DNA of 56,729 nt from Alphaproteobacteria bacterium (GCA_028278105.1 JANQEX010000091.1:1-56729); one strand, 5' to 3'. Shown: positions 37,197 through 45,193, numbered from the stretch's first letter. Made by a program: numbers and translations. The notes: a model not told the origin generated them from the letters alone.

Positions 37197-37356
37197 CCGG
37201 GCGGGCTCACGCGATGAGACGCCGCGCGAAGGGACGTGGATTAACCTTGTAAGGGAAAACGCGCGCAGGACGGTTTTTCACGCGGTTGCGTGGGAAAAAA
37301 CTGTTTCCTGCAATAAAAACTTCTGATAGTTCATTGCCTTTCCGAGTAAACCAAAT

Positions 37357-37431
37357 GCTGCCGTAGCTCAGGGGTAGAGCACGTCCTTGGTAAGGACGGG
37401 GTCGGAGGTTCAATTCCTCTCGGCAGCACCA
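37357..37431 (+). tRNA. tRNA-Thr (GGT)
   Basis: A complete cloverleaf is visible: acceptor GCTGCCG/CGGCAGC, D arm GCTC...GAGC, anticodon stem CGTCC/GGACG with loop TTGGTAA (anticodon GGT), T arm GGAGG TTCAATT CCTCT, discriminator A, and an encoded CCA at 37429-37431. Confidence 0.96.
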
Positions 37432-37555
37432 CCGGATTTTCCCGGCAAGGCGAAGCCGGGCCCTGGAAAATCCTATGTCCACCGTAGCCTTGGCGAAGGT
37501 GGGCTGGTTTCTTTTGTATGCTTCATCTGGGCCCCCGCTTTCGCGGGGGCGCAAG

Positions 37556-37587
37556 TTTTTCTAAACTCGCAAGCTCGTTAAGAAAAA
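37556..37587. terminator. Imperfect hairpin with T/A flanks downstream of tRNA-Thr
   Basis: TTTTTCTAAACTCGC/GCTCGTTAAGAAAAA forms an imperfect stem with T-rich and A-rich sides. An almost identical copy lies at 51272-51304, downstream of the second tRNA-Phe. It could terminate transcription on either strand. Confidence 0.45.
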
Positions 37588-37631
37588 CTATGCGGTTCAT
37601 GCCAAGGCGTTCATAGTATTATGCGAGCGAA

Positions 37632-37666
37632 ATGCTACTTATAGACTGTCGCACTATAAGTAGCAT
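37632..37666. promoter_or_regulatory. Perfect palindrome upstream of the controller gene (C-box-like)
   Basis: ATGCTACTTATAG (37632-37644) is inverted perfectly as CTATAAGTAGCAT (37654-37666) around a 9-base centre. TATAAT at 37675-37680, four bases before the ATG, looks like a -10 element. This arrangement fits autoregulation of a restriction-modification controller protein and a leaderless or nearly leaderless mRNA. Confidence 0.8.
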
Positions 37667-37683
37667 CGCAATAGTATAATCGC

Positions 37684-37905
37684 ATGCATAACTCTCTCAT
37701 TGAAATACTCGCTAAAAATGTTCGATTGCACAGAAACCGGCAATCTATGTCCCAAGATGAACTCGCGGATAAAAGCGGTTTGCATCGTACATATATCGGC
37801 GGGATAGAACGAGCTGAAAGAAATATTACCCTTCATTCTCTTGAGAAAATTGCCACCGCTCTAAAAGTATCCCCAAAAAGGTTAATTGATGACAGCAAAA
37901 ACTAA
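37684..37905 (+). CDS. XRE-family controller protein of a restriction-modification system
   Basis: The 73-residue helix-turn-helix protein has LAKNVRLHRNRQSMSQDELADKSGLHRTYIGGIERAERNITLHSLEKIATAL, the length and form of C proteins that time expression of the endonuclease relative to the methyltransferase. It overlaps the downstream candidate endonuclease gene by 17 bases. A perfect palindrome sits directly upstream. Composition is AT-rich compared with the core genes, indicating transfer. No ribosome-binding site is visible before the ATG. Confidence 0.85.
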   Translation: MHNSLIEILAKNVRLHRNRQSMSQDELADKSGLHRTYIGGIERAERNITLHSLEKIATALKVSPKRLIDDSKN

Positions 37906-38581
37906 AACCAATAAAAAAAGTGCACAGGGTGTCGTAAGCAAGAATGATGCAGAAGCTGTTGCTGCAAGAGAGCGTGTATTGTCAATGATAGATGCTATTT
38001 CGGCAGAAGATTTAATTAAATCAATTAAACGGGCCCCCAGCCTTCGAGGGATGATTCTTGGCTATATAGCCGAGGAAATGTTTGAGAAACATCTATTCGA
38101 TGAATACAAAATTTCTCCCGATAATATTCAAACGCACGATGATCATGATCGAGGAGTCAATAAATCTGATAGAACAGTGAAATATGGAGGGCGCGTATAT
38201 GGCATACAACTGAAATCTATGCAGACTAACAGCATTGGAAAAAATACGATCACTCAAGCATTACAAGCAGATATTCAAAATGATGCTTCTGATGCACGGA
38301 CGGTCATCTTGCCCAATGGCTCTAGAGTGATGACAACCTGCTATAAACGTGGCGAATACGATATACTTGCAGTTCCTCTTTTTCCGTTTACCGGCAAATG
38401 GAATTTTGCCTACAAAAAAAATGTGGATTGCAGGGCAACAACCTCAAAAAAATATACGGAATATCAAGCAAAGTACCTGCTCGCCTCCACCGAAAAAATT
38501 ACATGGCCCTTATCCAAAGAATGGTCAACCGACCTGAGAATAATCATGACCGATTTAATCGGCTCAATCATTTCCTCTTAG
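37889..38581 (+). CDS. Candidate type II restriction endonuclease
   Basis: The 230-residue product starts at the ATG at 37889 with AGG seven bases upstream; an in-frame TTG precedes it directly. No family was recognised with certainty. Residues 58-110 show a possible PD-(D/E)xK core: a helix with YIAEEMFEKHLFDEY, then D94, then strand VYGIQLKSM with Q107-L-K109 (Gln replacing the usual Asp/Glu). The assignment rests mainly on context: the controller gene overlaps its start, and a convergent DNA methyltransferase overlaps its 3' end by 18 bases. AT-rich composition marks the whole module as acquired. Confidence 0.62.
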   Translation: MTAKTKTNKKSAQGVVSKNDAEAVAARERVLSMIDAISAEDLIKSIKRAPSLRGMILGYIAEEMFEKHLFDEYKISPDNIQTHDDHDRGVNKSDRTVKYGGRVYGIQLKSMQTNSIGKNTITQALQADIQNDASDARTVILPNGSRVMTTCYKRGEYDILAVPLFPFTGKWNFAYKKNVDCRATTSKKYTEYQAKYLLASTEKITWPLSKEWSTDLRIIMTDLIGSIISS

Positions 38582-39427
38582 CCAATCAGAGAAGTTTGTA
38601 TAATCTATTTTTTTCCTATGATCTTGACGCTCAAAAACAAGAAAATAAGAATGATTTTTTCTCGCGTGTTTCTGCTGCAGCAGCCGAGAAATAATGGGAG
38701 CGTTCTTTCTCACAACCACGAAAACATCTTTGCAATAGAACATTTGATGCTCATATGCCCATACTAGTTCAATATGAGTTAGCTTTTGTCTATTCGCGGA
38801 CACTTCATCTTGGCATTTTACTATGAACTTCCCGGATGGCTTTAAAATTCGTTTAACCTCGGTAAGAACTGATAGATACGTCTCAAGAACAGCGTCGTGA
38901 TACTTGCGCTCTGCTTTTGCTGGAGTCGTGATTCCACTAGAATATGCCTTCTGAAAAGATTCATGGCTACCAGATCCCGCAAGAGCCTGCCTTGTTTTCC
39001 GATAGAGGCCTTCCATATAAGGAGGATCAAACACGACTGCATCTACCGAATTATCGTCATAAGGAAGCCGCTTCCAGCATTGCCCTAACTTTAGGTCAGA
39101 GGCCAATAGTTGATAATCCGATTTGCTTACATTTCTCCAAAAAACTCCAAGGCCATAAGTTATATCTGCAACAACTGCACCCTTTTTTACGTGCAACGCA
39201 AGGATCTGGGGGAAGACAATAGAATTATCCGCAGTATGCGCGGACATAGTGACGTCACTTGTCGCAATGCCCCTCGCTTTGCGTTTTTTGCCAGCAGTCC
39301 CTGCAAATCCCTGTTCTTGTTTCAAGACAAAAAGGCCGTGCAATGTTAAACTCCCGTTATGATACGTATAGTCATCATATTGGTATAGACTGTTTCCGTC
39401 AAGCTCAAAATGAAAGGTAGAAAACAC
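38564..39427 (-). CDS. DNA methyltransferase (DPPY type)
   Basis: The 287-residue protein begins at a GTG. It has a SAM-binding motif I-like segment ADITYGLGVFWRNV (about 87-100) and catalytic motif IV VVFDPPYMEG (about 132-141), the DPPY form used by N6-adenine or N4-cytosine enzymes. LKPSGKFIVKCQDE is motif VI-VIII-like. Order I-IV suggests the gamma or a related class. It would protect the host from the convergent endonuclease. Target sequence and exact base cannot be read from sequence. The 3' ends of the two genes overlap by 18 bases. Confidence 0.85.
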   Translation of the reverse strand: MFSTFHFELDGNSLYQYDDYTYHNGSLTLHGLFVLKQEQGFAGTAGKKRKARGIATSDVTMSAHTADNSIVFPQILALHVKKGAVVADITYGLGVFWRNVSKSDYQLLASDLKLGQCWKRLPYDDNSVDAVVFDPPYMEGLYRKTRQALAGSGSHESFQKAYSSGITTPAKAERKYHDAVLETYLSVLTEVKRILKPSGKFIVKCQDEVSANRQKLTHIELVWAYEHQMFYCKDVFVVVRKNAPIISRLLQQKHARKNHSYFLVFERQDHRKKIDYTNFSDWLRGND

Positions 39428-39536
39428 TCTAAAAACGGTAGTGTCTCAGTTTGAAAAACATCATGCCCGCGAAGCCGAGTCCCACTTTTATAGGAACCAA
39501 AAAACTTTCGCTGACATGATGTTCCGCCAAATTAAG

Positions 39537-40001
39537 TCAGGCCCCAAACAAATCTGACAAGTACTCCCTGGATGGCTTTGCCTCTGATTGAAACCGCTCA
39601 ATCCGGTAACCGGCAGAACGAAGAAGCGCATCTCTTTTTCGGTCTTCTTCTTTAACATAAGTTCTGTCGTCTAACTCCACGATTGCCACCACATCAAAAG
39701 TATCGGGATGACAGATCACAAAGCCCGCATATTTTTGGCAATACTGGTTAGGAAGTGAGCCTTGTTCACCACACGGAACGGACTTGAGCAAGGCATCAAA
39801 TGATACTTGCGGAAAAACATGACAATCCGGCAGCGCCCTGCGCAACCGGTGATAAAATTCCCGTTCATCCAATGTAAAAATTGGCTTGCGCCACAACGCC
39901 GGTTCACACTCCGTTGACCCGCTCCATGTCATCCTTAGCGCCACGCCAATAAAACACAAGCCGCCCAACAGGAGAAACAAGCCGGTAATCTGATTATCCA
40001 T
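39537..40001 (-). CDS. DUF2726-like membrane-anchored protein
   Basis: The 154-residue protein has one N-terminal membrane segment (ITGLFLLLGGLCFIGVALRM, 4-23) followed by a domain with LDEREFYHRLRRALPDCHVFPQVSFDALL, VAIVELDDRTYVKEEDRKRDALLRSAGYRIERF. This matches the DUF2726 pattern, a putative nuclease-like fold with an ELDD motif. The function of the family is unknown. It is divergent from an XRE regulator at 40065 and adjoins the restriction-modification module. Confidence 0.75.
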   Translation of the reverse strand: MDNQITGLFLLLGGLCFIGVALRMTWSGSTECEPALWRKPIFTLDEREFYHRLRRALPDCHVFPQVSFDALLKSVPCGEQGSLPNQYCQKYAGFVICHPDTFDVVAIVELDDRTYVKEEDRKRDALLRSAGYRIERFQSEAKPSREYLSDLFGA

Positions 40002-40011
40002 GCCATGATTT

Positions 40012-40046
40012 TTGTTGCTTTAAAGCGGTTGGTCAATAGGCAACAA
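40012..40046. promoter_or_regulatory. Inverted repeat in the DUF2726 / XRE divergent gap
   Basis: TTGTTGC (40012-40018) is inverted as GCAACAA (40040-40046). The position between two divergent starts makes it an operator candidate for the XRE protein. Confidence 0.35.
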
Positions 40047-40064
40047 TCGGCTTGGCTTTTCCGT

Positions 40065-40292
40065 ATGAACTTACGGGAAATTTTCGCAACCAACCTGCGC
40101 CGCCTGCGTCACAAATCGGGATTGTCGCAGGAAGAACTGGCCCATGAAGCCGCCATAAACCGGACCTATGTCAGCAAGCTTGAAAAGGGCGTCAGCTATC
40201 CGGGGCTTGAAATTATCGGAAAGCTTGCGAAGGTTCTTAGAGTTCTGCCGGCAGAATTGTTAATCCAACAAAAACCGGTCCGCAGGAAATAG
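40065..40292 (+). CDS. XRE-family transcriptional regulator
   Basis: The 75-residue single-domain helix-turn-helix protein (REIFATNLRRLRHKSGLSQEELAHEAAINRTYVSKLEKG) begins at the ATG at 40065; an in-frame start 60 bases earlier would cross the candidate operator. It resembles the controller protein at 37684 in size and layout but is a separate lineage with GC-richer codons. It probably regulates the divergent DUF2726-like gene or itself. Confidence 0.82.
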   Translation: MNLREIFATNLRRLRHKSGLSQEELAHEAAINRTYVSKLEKGVSYPGLEIIGKLAKVLRVLPAELLIQQKPVRRK

Positions 40293-40317
40293 TGGTGGGA
40301 CGCCAAATGCAGCGCCA

Positions 40318-41085
40318 TCACTCCACCCGCCCATACACCGCCTGTAGCTGCTTTCCTTCTTCCGCCGCAAGCCAGGCCCATATCTGGTCGCCGTAGGAGA
40401 AATGCCACCATTCGCCGGGGTGGCAGCGGAAATCCTGCGCAGACAAAAGATTGAACAAAACCCCGCGGTTGGCGGCGTATCTTAAAGCATCCGCGCCCAG
40501 CCGCCCGTCAAAAAAACCCGACGCGGATTCCGGCCCGATGAAATCAATGGGCGAGCCCATGTCAATCTCGTTCCCCTTTTCATCTTCCAGCGTGCAATCC
40601 AGCGCAGCGCCCGTGCTGTGCGGCGGCGGTGCGGCCGGGTCTTCGCTGGGCGGCGCCCAGAATTGATAAACCTCTTGCAGCAATCCGTCTTTTTGCGCGT
40701 CCGAAAGCGCAAGGGGATCAAGCCCCCGTTTTTTCGCGTGATGATAAAATTCATGCGCGACCATGAATTCCTGCACGGCAAGGGGGCGATAGGCATCGAA
40801 CACGCGAATGCGCCAGTCCGGACGCGCCGCGCTCAACCGGTCTTGCGCCGCTTTCAGCCGCGCCGCCACGCCGTGGCGCAAAAAATAGGGGCCGCGATTG
40901 CCATAGGGCGCGCCGAAAGCCGCGTAGGCGGGCGGGGAGGGCAGGGCAAGGCCCATCCCCTCCAGCGTCACCAGGGCCTCCCCGCATTCCTTTATGGTAA
41001 ACGCGCTCCAGGGCCTTGCAAGCCCCGCGCCCTTGCGTTTGACCTCCGGCACAAGGCGGGTTATTTCCTCCGTGATGGATGACAA
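40318..41085 (-). CDS. D-alanyl-D-alanine dipeptidase (VanX / peptidase M15D)
   Basis: The zinc peptidase of about 255 residues cleaves D-Ala-D-Ala. The M15 metal and catalytic motifs are present: PHSTGAALDCTL (H-x6-D) and the catalytic GEWWHFSYGDQ (E-x-x-H), with the substrate Arg in RVFDAYRPLAVQEF. The start is uncertain: a TTG ending at 41085 has GGAGGGG upstream and is used here, and the frame stays open to 41334 through repeat E5. In non-pathogens such enzymes recycle cell-wall dipeptides. It diverges from a small plus-strand gene with which the chosen start overlaps by 11 bases. Confidence 0.85.
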   Translation of the reverse strand: MSSITEEITRLVPEVKRKGAGLARPWSAFTIKECGEALVTLEGMGLALPSPPAYAAFGAPYGNRGPYFLRHGVAARLKAAQDRLSAARPDWRIRVFDAYRPLAVQEFMVAHEFYHHAKKRGLDPLALSDAQKDGLLQEVYQFWAPPSEDPAAPPPHSTGAALDCTLEDEKGNEIDMGSPIDFIGPESASGFFDGRLGADALRYAANRGVLFNLLSAQDFRCHPGEWWHFSYGDQIWAWLAAEEGKQLQAVYGRVE

Positions 41086-41281
41086 TAAAACCCCTCCGCC
41101 AAAACCGGACGCCGCGCGCCTGCAACGCGAGGCCGAAGCCTTGCGCCAGAATCTTCTCCGCCGCAAGGAGCAGCAACGCCAACGCGAGACGAAGCAGGAA
41201 AGCCCGGACAAGGATAATACAAATTCCCCTCCCACCGGGAGGGGTTCTGCGAAAGGGTCGGGAGGGTCGGAAGGGTCATGA
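41075..41281 (+). CDS. Small charged protein, hypothetical
   Basis: The 68-residue frame starts at the ATG at 41075. Residues 10-42 form an Arg/Glu/Gln-rich helix (REAEALRQNLLRRKEQQRQRE), a pattern I associate with small proteins encoded near murA in alphaproteobacteria. The last dozen residues (a GS-rich tail) are read from the GGGTC units of element E5, so the natural C-terminus may have been altered by that element. No ribosome-binding site is evident. Function is unknown. Confidence 0.5.
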   Translation: MDDNKTPPPKPDAARLQREAEALRQNLLRRKEQQRQRETKQESPDKDNTNSPPTGRGSAKGSGGSEGS

Positions 41282-41333
41282 GAGTCTTTTATGCTGACCC
41301 CATGGACCCTTCCGACCCTCAATGACCCTTCCA
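41252..41333. repeat. GGGTC palindromic element E5
   Basis: Three GGGTC units at 9-base spacing precede a T-rich centre and four GACCC units. The left arm is translated in frame as Gly-Ser-x repeats at the end of the small gene at 41075. Confidence 0.8.
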
Positions 41334-41352
41334 AAAATTACTCCCAAAACTA

Positions 41353-41382
41353 AAAAGCCGGGAGCAGGCGCTCCCGGCTTTT
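41353..41382. terminator. Bidirectional intrinsic terminator
   Basis: GCCGGGAGC-AGGC-GCTCCCGGC is flanked by A-run and T-run on either side, so it can stop transcripts on both strands. On the minus strand it serves the small secreted protein gene that ends at 41401; on the plus strand it follows the small gene at 41075. Confidence 0.88.
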
Positions 41383-41400
41383 GACTTCAACGCAATACGC

Positions 41401-41718
41401 TTATCTACGGGGAGCCGGGTTGGCCAGCGGCGCGCGCATTTTTCTGTACTTACGGTGATGGCGCTTCTTCTTGTACTTCTTCACGGGCTTCATAACCTTT
41501 TCTTCCATCACCGGAGAAGCCCACCTGGCCTTGCGGCCGGGCGCCGCGGCGCGCGACCAGGTAGCCGCGCCCTTGGGCGGCTTCACGCTTGAAGAAGGAG
41601 GGGCCGAGTGAAACCGGCCCTGCTCATCAACCGCAAAGCCGAAAACTTCCGGGGCGTCGGCAAAGGCAGGCGCCGCGGCCAGAGCCGCCACGGCGGCCGT
41701 CAACAGGATCTTTTTCAT
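41401..41718 (-). CDS. Small secreted basic protein, hypothetical
   Basis: The 105-residue product starts at the ATG ending at 41718, with GGAG upstream. Residues 1-20 are a Sec signal peptide (MKKILLTAAVAALAAAPAFA). The mature protein ends in a strongly basic tail (KPVKKYKKKRHHRKYRKMR), which might bind acidic surface polymers. No family was recognised. It is divergent from murA and has its own terminator, so it is a single-gene unit. Confidence 0.75.
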   Translation of the reverse strand: MKKILLTAAVAALAAAPAFADAPEVFGFAVDEQGRFHSAPPSSSVKPPKGAATWSRAAAPGRKARWASPVMEEKVMKPVKKYKKKRHHRKYRKMRAPLANPAPRR

Positions 41719-41980
41719 GCTTGAACTCCTTGGATGCCGCGGATATGCGGAACAGGTGGGGGGCGAAAGAGGAAAACCGTCCCGCTTTCGGGCCGCATCA
41801 TTGGGGGCCAATTCGGGCAAGCTAAAGGCAAAAATCCGCCAGGACAACCCGCCAAAAGCACAAACAGCCGATGATGCCGCCGGACAACAAGGTGAGGGGA
41901 ACGCCCTTGCGTTGCAAGGTGGTTGTTTCGGAGTCTTCTTTTCTGTAGTTATCAAGACTTTACAGGAAAGCTTTCGGCAA

Positions 41981-43267
41981 ATGGACAGCATACGCATCCG
42001 GGGGGGAAACCCGTTAAAGGGCAGAATTGTTATCGGCGGCGCAAAGAACGCGGCGCTGCCGCTTATGTCGGCCGCCTTGCTGACCTCCGATCCGCTGCAT
42101 CTGGATTATATTCCCGGTCTTGCCGATATCGCCACCATGGGCGAGTTGCTGGGCGTGCTTGGCTGTTCCTTTTCGGTGCGGAAAAACGGCGGCGGCGCGA
42201 ACATCGCCCGCGGCACGCTGGCCACGCCCGCGATCAAAAACATCACGGCGCCTTATGATCTCGTCCGCAGGATGCGGGCCGGCATTCTGGTGCTGGGCCC
42301 GCTGCTGGCCCGCTGCGGCAAGGCGCGGGTATCCCTGCCGGGGGGCTGCGCCCTCGGCCCGCGCCCCGTGGACCTGCACATCATGGGCTTGCAGAAAATG
42401 GGCGCGCGGATCGACCTTGCCGGCGGCTATATCGTCGCCGAAGCGCCGGGCGGATTGAAGGGGGCCGAGATCGTGTTCCCGCAGGTCACGGTCACCGGCA
42501 CCGAGAACCTTCTGATGGCCGCGTGCCTGGCCAGGGGCGATACGGCACTCGTCGGCGCCGCGCGCGAGCCGGAGGTGACCGACCTTGCCGAATGCCTTGT
42601 AAAAATGGGCGCGGAGATCGAAGGCATCGGCACCGATACCTTGCGCATCACCGGGAAAACAGAATTGCATGGCGCCACTCACCGCATCGTCGCCGACCGC
42701 ATCGTGACCGGCACCTACGCCATGGCGGCGGCCATGACCGGCGGCGAGCTGGAGCTGATCGGGGCGCATCCAGAGCATGTCCAGGCGGCTGTTGATTATA
42801 TGAGACAGGCAGGCATCGGCATCACGTCCGCTGGCAACGGCATCTTGGCGCGCCGGGGCGCGGACGGCATCCGCAGCGTTGACGTGACCACCGCGCCTTA
42901 TCCCGGCTTTCCCACCGACCTCCAGGCACAGGCCATGGCGCTGATGTGCCTGGGCGACGGCTCGGCCACGATTAACGAAACCATATTCGAGAACCGCTAC
43001 ATGCATGTGCCCGAACTGAGCCGCATGGGGGCCGACATCACCGTCAACGGCTCCATCGCCGTCGTGCATGGCGTGGACACGCTGCGCGGCGCGCCGGTGA
43101 TGGCCACCGACCTGCGCGCCTCGGTCTGCCTTGTGCTGGCGGGGCTCGCGGCGAAGGGGGATACCGTCATCAGCCGCGTTTATCATCTGGACCGCGGCTA
43201 TGAGCGGGTGGAGGAAAACCTGGCCGCCTGCGGCGCGGAGATCGAGCGGCTGAAGGAGGCCGCATGA
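41981..43267 (+). CDS. murA: UDP-N-acetylglucosamine 1-carboxyvinyltransferase
   Basis: The 428-residue enzyme begins peptidoglycan synthesis by transferring enolpyruvate to UDP-GlcNAc. The fosfomycin-target Cys is in SLPGGCALGPRPVDLHIMGL (near 119), and GGAKNAALPLMSA contains the conserved Lys-Asn. The start ATG at 41981 has GGAAAG upstream; the frame open before it is not conserved. It overlaps hisG by four bases (ATGA). Confidence 0.97.
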   Translation: MDSIRIRGGNPLKGRIVIGGAKNAALPLMSAALLTSDPLHLDYIPGLADIATMGELLGVLGCSFSVRKNGGGANIARGTLATPAIKNITAPYDLVRRMRAGILVLGPLLARCGKARVSLPGGCALGPRPVDLHIMGLQKMGARIDLAGGYIVAEAPGGLKGAEIVFPQVTVTGTENLLMAACLARGDTALVGAAREPEVTDLAECLVKMGAEIEGIGTDTLRITGKTELHGATHRIVADRIVTGTYAMAAAMTGGELELIGAHPEHVQAAVDYMRQAGIGITSAGNGILARRGADGIRSVDVTTAPYPGFPTDLQAQAMALMCLGDGSATINETIFENRYMHVPELSRMGADITVNGSIAVVHGVDTLRGAPVMATDLRASVCLVLAGLAAKGDTVISRVYHLDRGYERVEENLAACGAEIERLKEAA

Positions 43268-43917
43268 GCGGCAACACAGGCATTCTGCTGGCCCTGCCCA
43301 GGGGCCGCATCCTGCGCGAGTTCATGCCCATATTGCAGCGGGCGGGAATCGAGCCTGAGCCGGATTTTGAAAACGAAAAAAGCCGCAAGCTTTTGTTCGC
43401 CACCAGCGAGCCGGGTCTGTCGCTCGTGCGCGCGCGGTCTTTCGACGTGGCGACTTTCGTGGCGCTGGGGGGCGCGCAACTTGGCGTGGCGGGCAATGAC
43501 GTGCTGATGGAGTTCGACTATCCCGACATCTACGCCCCGCTGGACCTGAACATCGGCCATTGCCGCCTCAGCCTGTGCCACCGCGAGGACCTGCCGTCGC
43601 CGGACCTTTCGCGCTACAGCCATTTGCGGGTGGCAACCAAATTTCCCAACGCCACGCGGCGCTGGTTCGCGGGGCGCGGCATTCAGGCCGAATGCATCGA
43701 GCTAAGCGGCGCGATGGAGCTTGCGCCGCTTCTGGGCCTGGCCCCCTTCATGGTCGATCTGGTGGCCACCGGCGGCACGTTGAAGGCCAACCGGCTGGTG
43801 GAGACAGAGAAAATCGCCGATGTCTCCTCACGCCTGATTGTTAACCGCACCGCCTATAAAACGCGGGGGAGCGAACTGGACGGCTGGATCAGCCGCCTGC
43901 GCGCGGCCGTGCGCTGA
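43264..43917 (+). CDS. hisG: ATP phosphoribosyltransferase, short form
   Basis: The 217-residue catalytic subunit performs the first step of histidine synthesis. LALPRGRILREFMPIL is the N-terminal PRPP/ATP region, and ELAPLLGLAPFMVDLVATGGTLKANRLVE contains the phosphate-binding loop. The short form lacks the C-terminal regulatory domain and normally needs HisZ, which is not in this window. Translational coupling to murA is typical of alphaproteobacteria. Confidence 0.95.
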   Translation: MSGNTGILLALPRGRILREFMPILQRAGIEPEPDFENEKSRKLLFATSEPGLSLVRARSFDVATFVALGGAQLGVAGNDVLMEFDYPDIYAPLDLNIGHCRLSLCHREDLPSPDLSRYSHLRVATKFPNATRRWFAGRGIQAECIELSGAMELAPLLGLAPFMVDLVATGGTLKANRLVETEKIADVSSRLIVNRTAYKTRGSELDGWISRLRAAVR

Positions 43918-44074
43918 TCCATTACAATGGCAATGACATCCGGCGTCCCCGCTTTCGCGGAAATACCTGTCCTTGCCTGGGGAAATACAAGAGTCCCTTG
44001 ACCGAGCCCTTTAAAACGGGCATTTTCCCGCGCCTGACCCGGCGGCAGGGCCGCCCCATATCAAACGGAACCTT

Positions 44075-44293
44075 ATGGCCAAGGACGACGTCATCGAATT
44101 TTCCGGCGCGGTGCTTGAACTGCTGCCCAACGCCATGTTCCGTGTGCGTCTGGATAATGGTCACGAAATCATCGCGCATACGGCGGGCCGCATGCGCAAG
44201 AACCGCATCCGCGTGCTGGCCGGCGACAAGGTGACGGTGGAAATGACTCCCTACGATCTCACCAAGGGCCGCATCAGCTTCCGCCATAAGTAG
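44075..44293 (+). CDS. infA: Translation initiation factor IF-1
   Basis: The 72-residue S1-type OB-fold protein has the near-invariant [57 protein letters not shown] core. It normally heads infA-maf-rng-yacG in alphaproteobacteria. Here an insert of about 320 bases with an opposite-strand open frame separates it from maf. Confidence 0.97.
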   Translation: MAKDDVIEFSGAVLELLPNAMFRVRLDNGHEIIAHTAGRMRKNRIRVLAGDKVTVEMTPYDLTKGRISFRHK

Positions 44294-44343
44294 AGCAGGG
44301 ATGCTGATGTCCGGTCCAGGCAGAACGGGGCAAGAAACAAGGC

Positions 44344-44526
44344 TTAGCTGCTAATTGTCGCAGCTAAATTTGCCTTACGCTTGCTGAGAAGGTGGCCAAC
44401 AGGGCTGCATTCAGGAAGTTCTTTATGAAAATCCATAAATCCGCGCTTGCCCCTTTCAATACCTGCCTCGCGCTTCCAGTCACCAACAGCTTCGCGCGCC
44501 GCCGAAAATCTATCATCAATTTCCAT
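44344..44526 (-). CDS. Possible small gene between infA and maf
   Basis: A 60-residue frame (ATG ending at 44526) has GGCGG seven bases upstream. Its last eight codon bases fall in a perfect hairpin, TTAGCTGC/GCAGCTAA (44344-44367). No family was recognised. It may be a fragment carried into the infA-maf gap. Low confidence as a gene. Confidence 0.3.
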   Translation of the reverse strand: MEIDDRFSAAREAVGDWKREAGIERGKRGFMDFHKELPECSPVGHLLSKRKANLAATISS

Positions 44527-44614
44527 ATTATACCGCCATTAAAATAATGTTCGAATTGTACAGGATGAAACTTTTCCGGTCAATCTTTCGTTATCGTTAA
44601 CAGAAGAAAATCCC

Positions 44615-45193
44615 ATGTCGTCCTGCTTCGTCCTTGCCTCCACATCGCCCAGAAGGCTTGAACTGCTGAAGCAGATCGGCATCACGCCCGGTCGCGTGGA
44701 AGCGCCGCAAGTAAACGAACAGGCGTTGAAAGGCGAACTCCCGTCCGCCTTCGCGCGGCGCATGGCGGAAGAGAAGGCGAAAGAGGTCTCGGCCCGTTTT
44801 CCGCAAGCCGTCGTGCTGGCGGGCGACACGGTCGTGGCCTGCGGGCGGCGCATCATGCCTAAATGCCGGGATGAAGAAGAAATCAAGCGAAGCCTTGCGC
44901 TGCTTTCGGGAAGGCGACATCGTGTTTACGGCGGCGTGGCGGTTATGGCGCCCGGCGGGCATTGCCTTTCCCGCCTTGCGCAAAGCGCCGTGACCTTGCG
45001 CCGCCTGAATGAAAAGGAAATCAACGCCTACGCCGCCACCGGCGAAGGTCTGGGCAAGGCCGGCGGTTATGCGTTGCAGGGCCGGGCGGCGGCGTTCATT
45101 CGCTTCACCTCCGGCTCGCCCTCGAACATTATCGGCCTGCCGCTTTACGAAACGGCGCATCTGTTGCAGCTTGCGGGGTATGGCAGCTCATGA
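44615..45193 (+). CDS. maf: Maf-family nucleoside-triphosphate pyrophosphatase
   Basis: The 192-residue house-cleaning enzyme hydrolyses non-canonical nucleotides. The N-terminal signature is LASTSPRRLELLKQIG, with the catalytic Asp in VLAGDTVVACGRR and GKAGGYALQGRAAAFI in the C-terminal half. The usual E-x-Y-x-x-T/S-x-E motif is changed (NEKEINAYAATGEGLGKAGGYA keeps the pattern). It overlaps rng by four bases. Confidence 0.94.
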   Translation: MSSCFVLASTSPRRLELLKQIGITPGRVEAPQVNEQALKGELPSAFARRMAEEKAKEVSARFPQAVVLAGDTVVACGRRIMPKCRDEEEIKRSLALLSGRRHRVYGGVAVMAPGGHCLSRLAQSAVTLRRLNEKEINAYAATGEGLGKAGGYALQGRAAAFIRFTSGSPSNIIGLPLYETAHLLQLAGYGSS

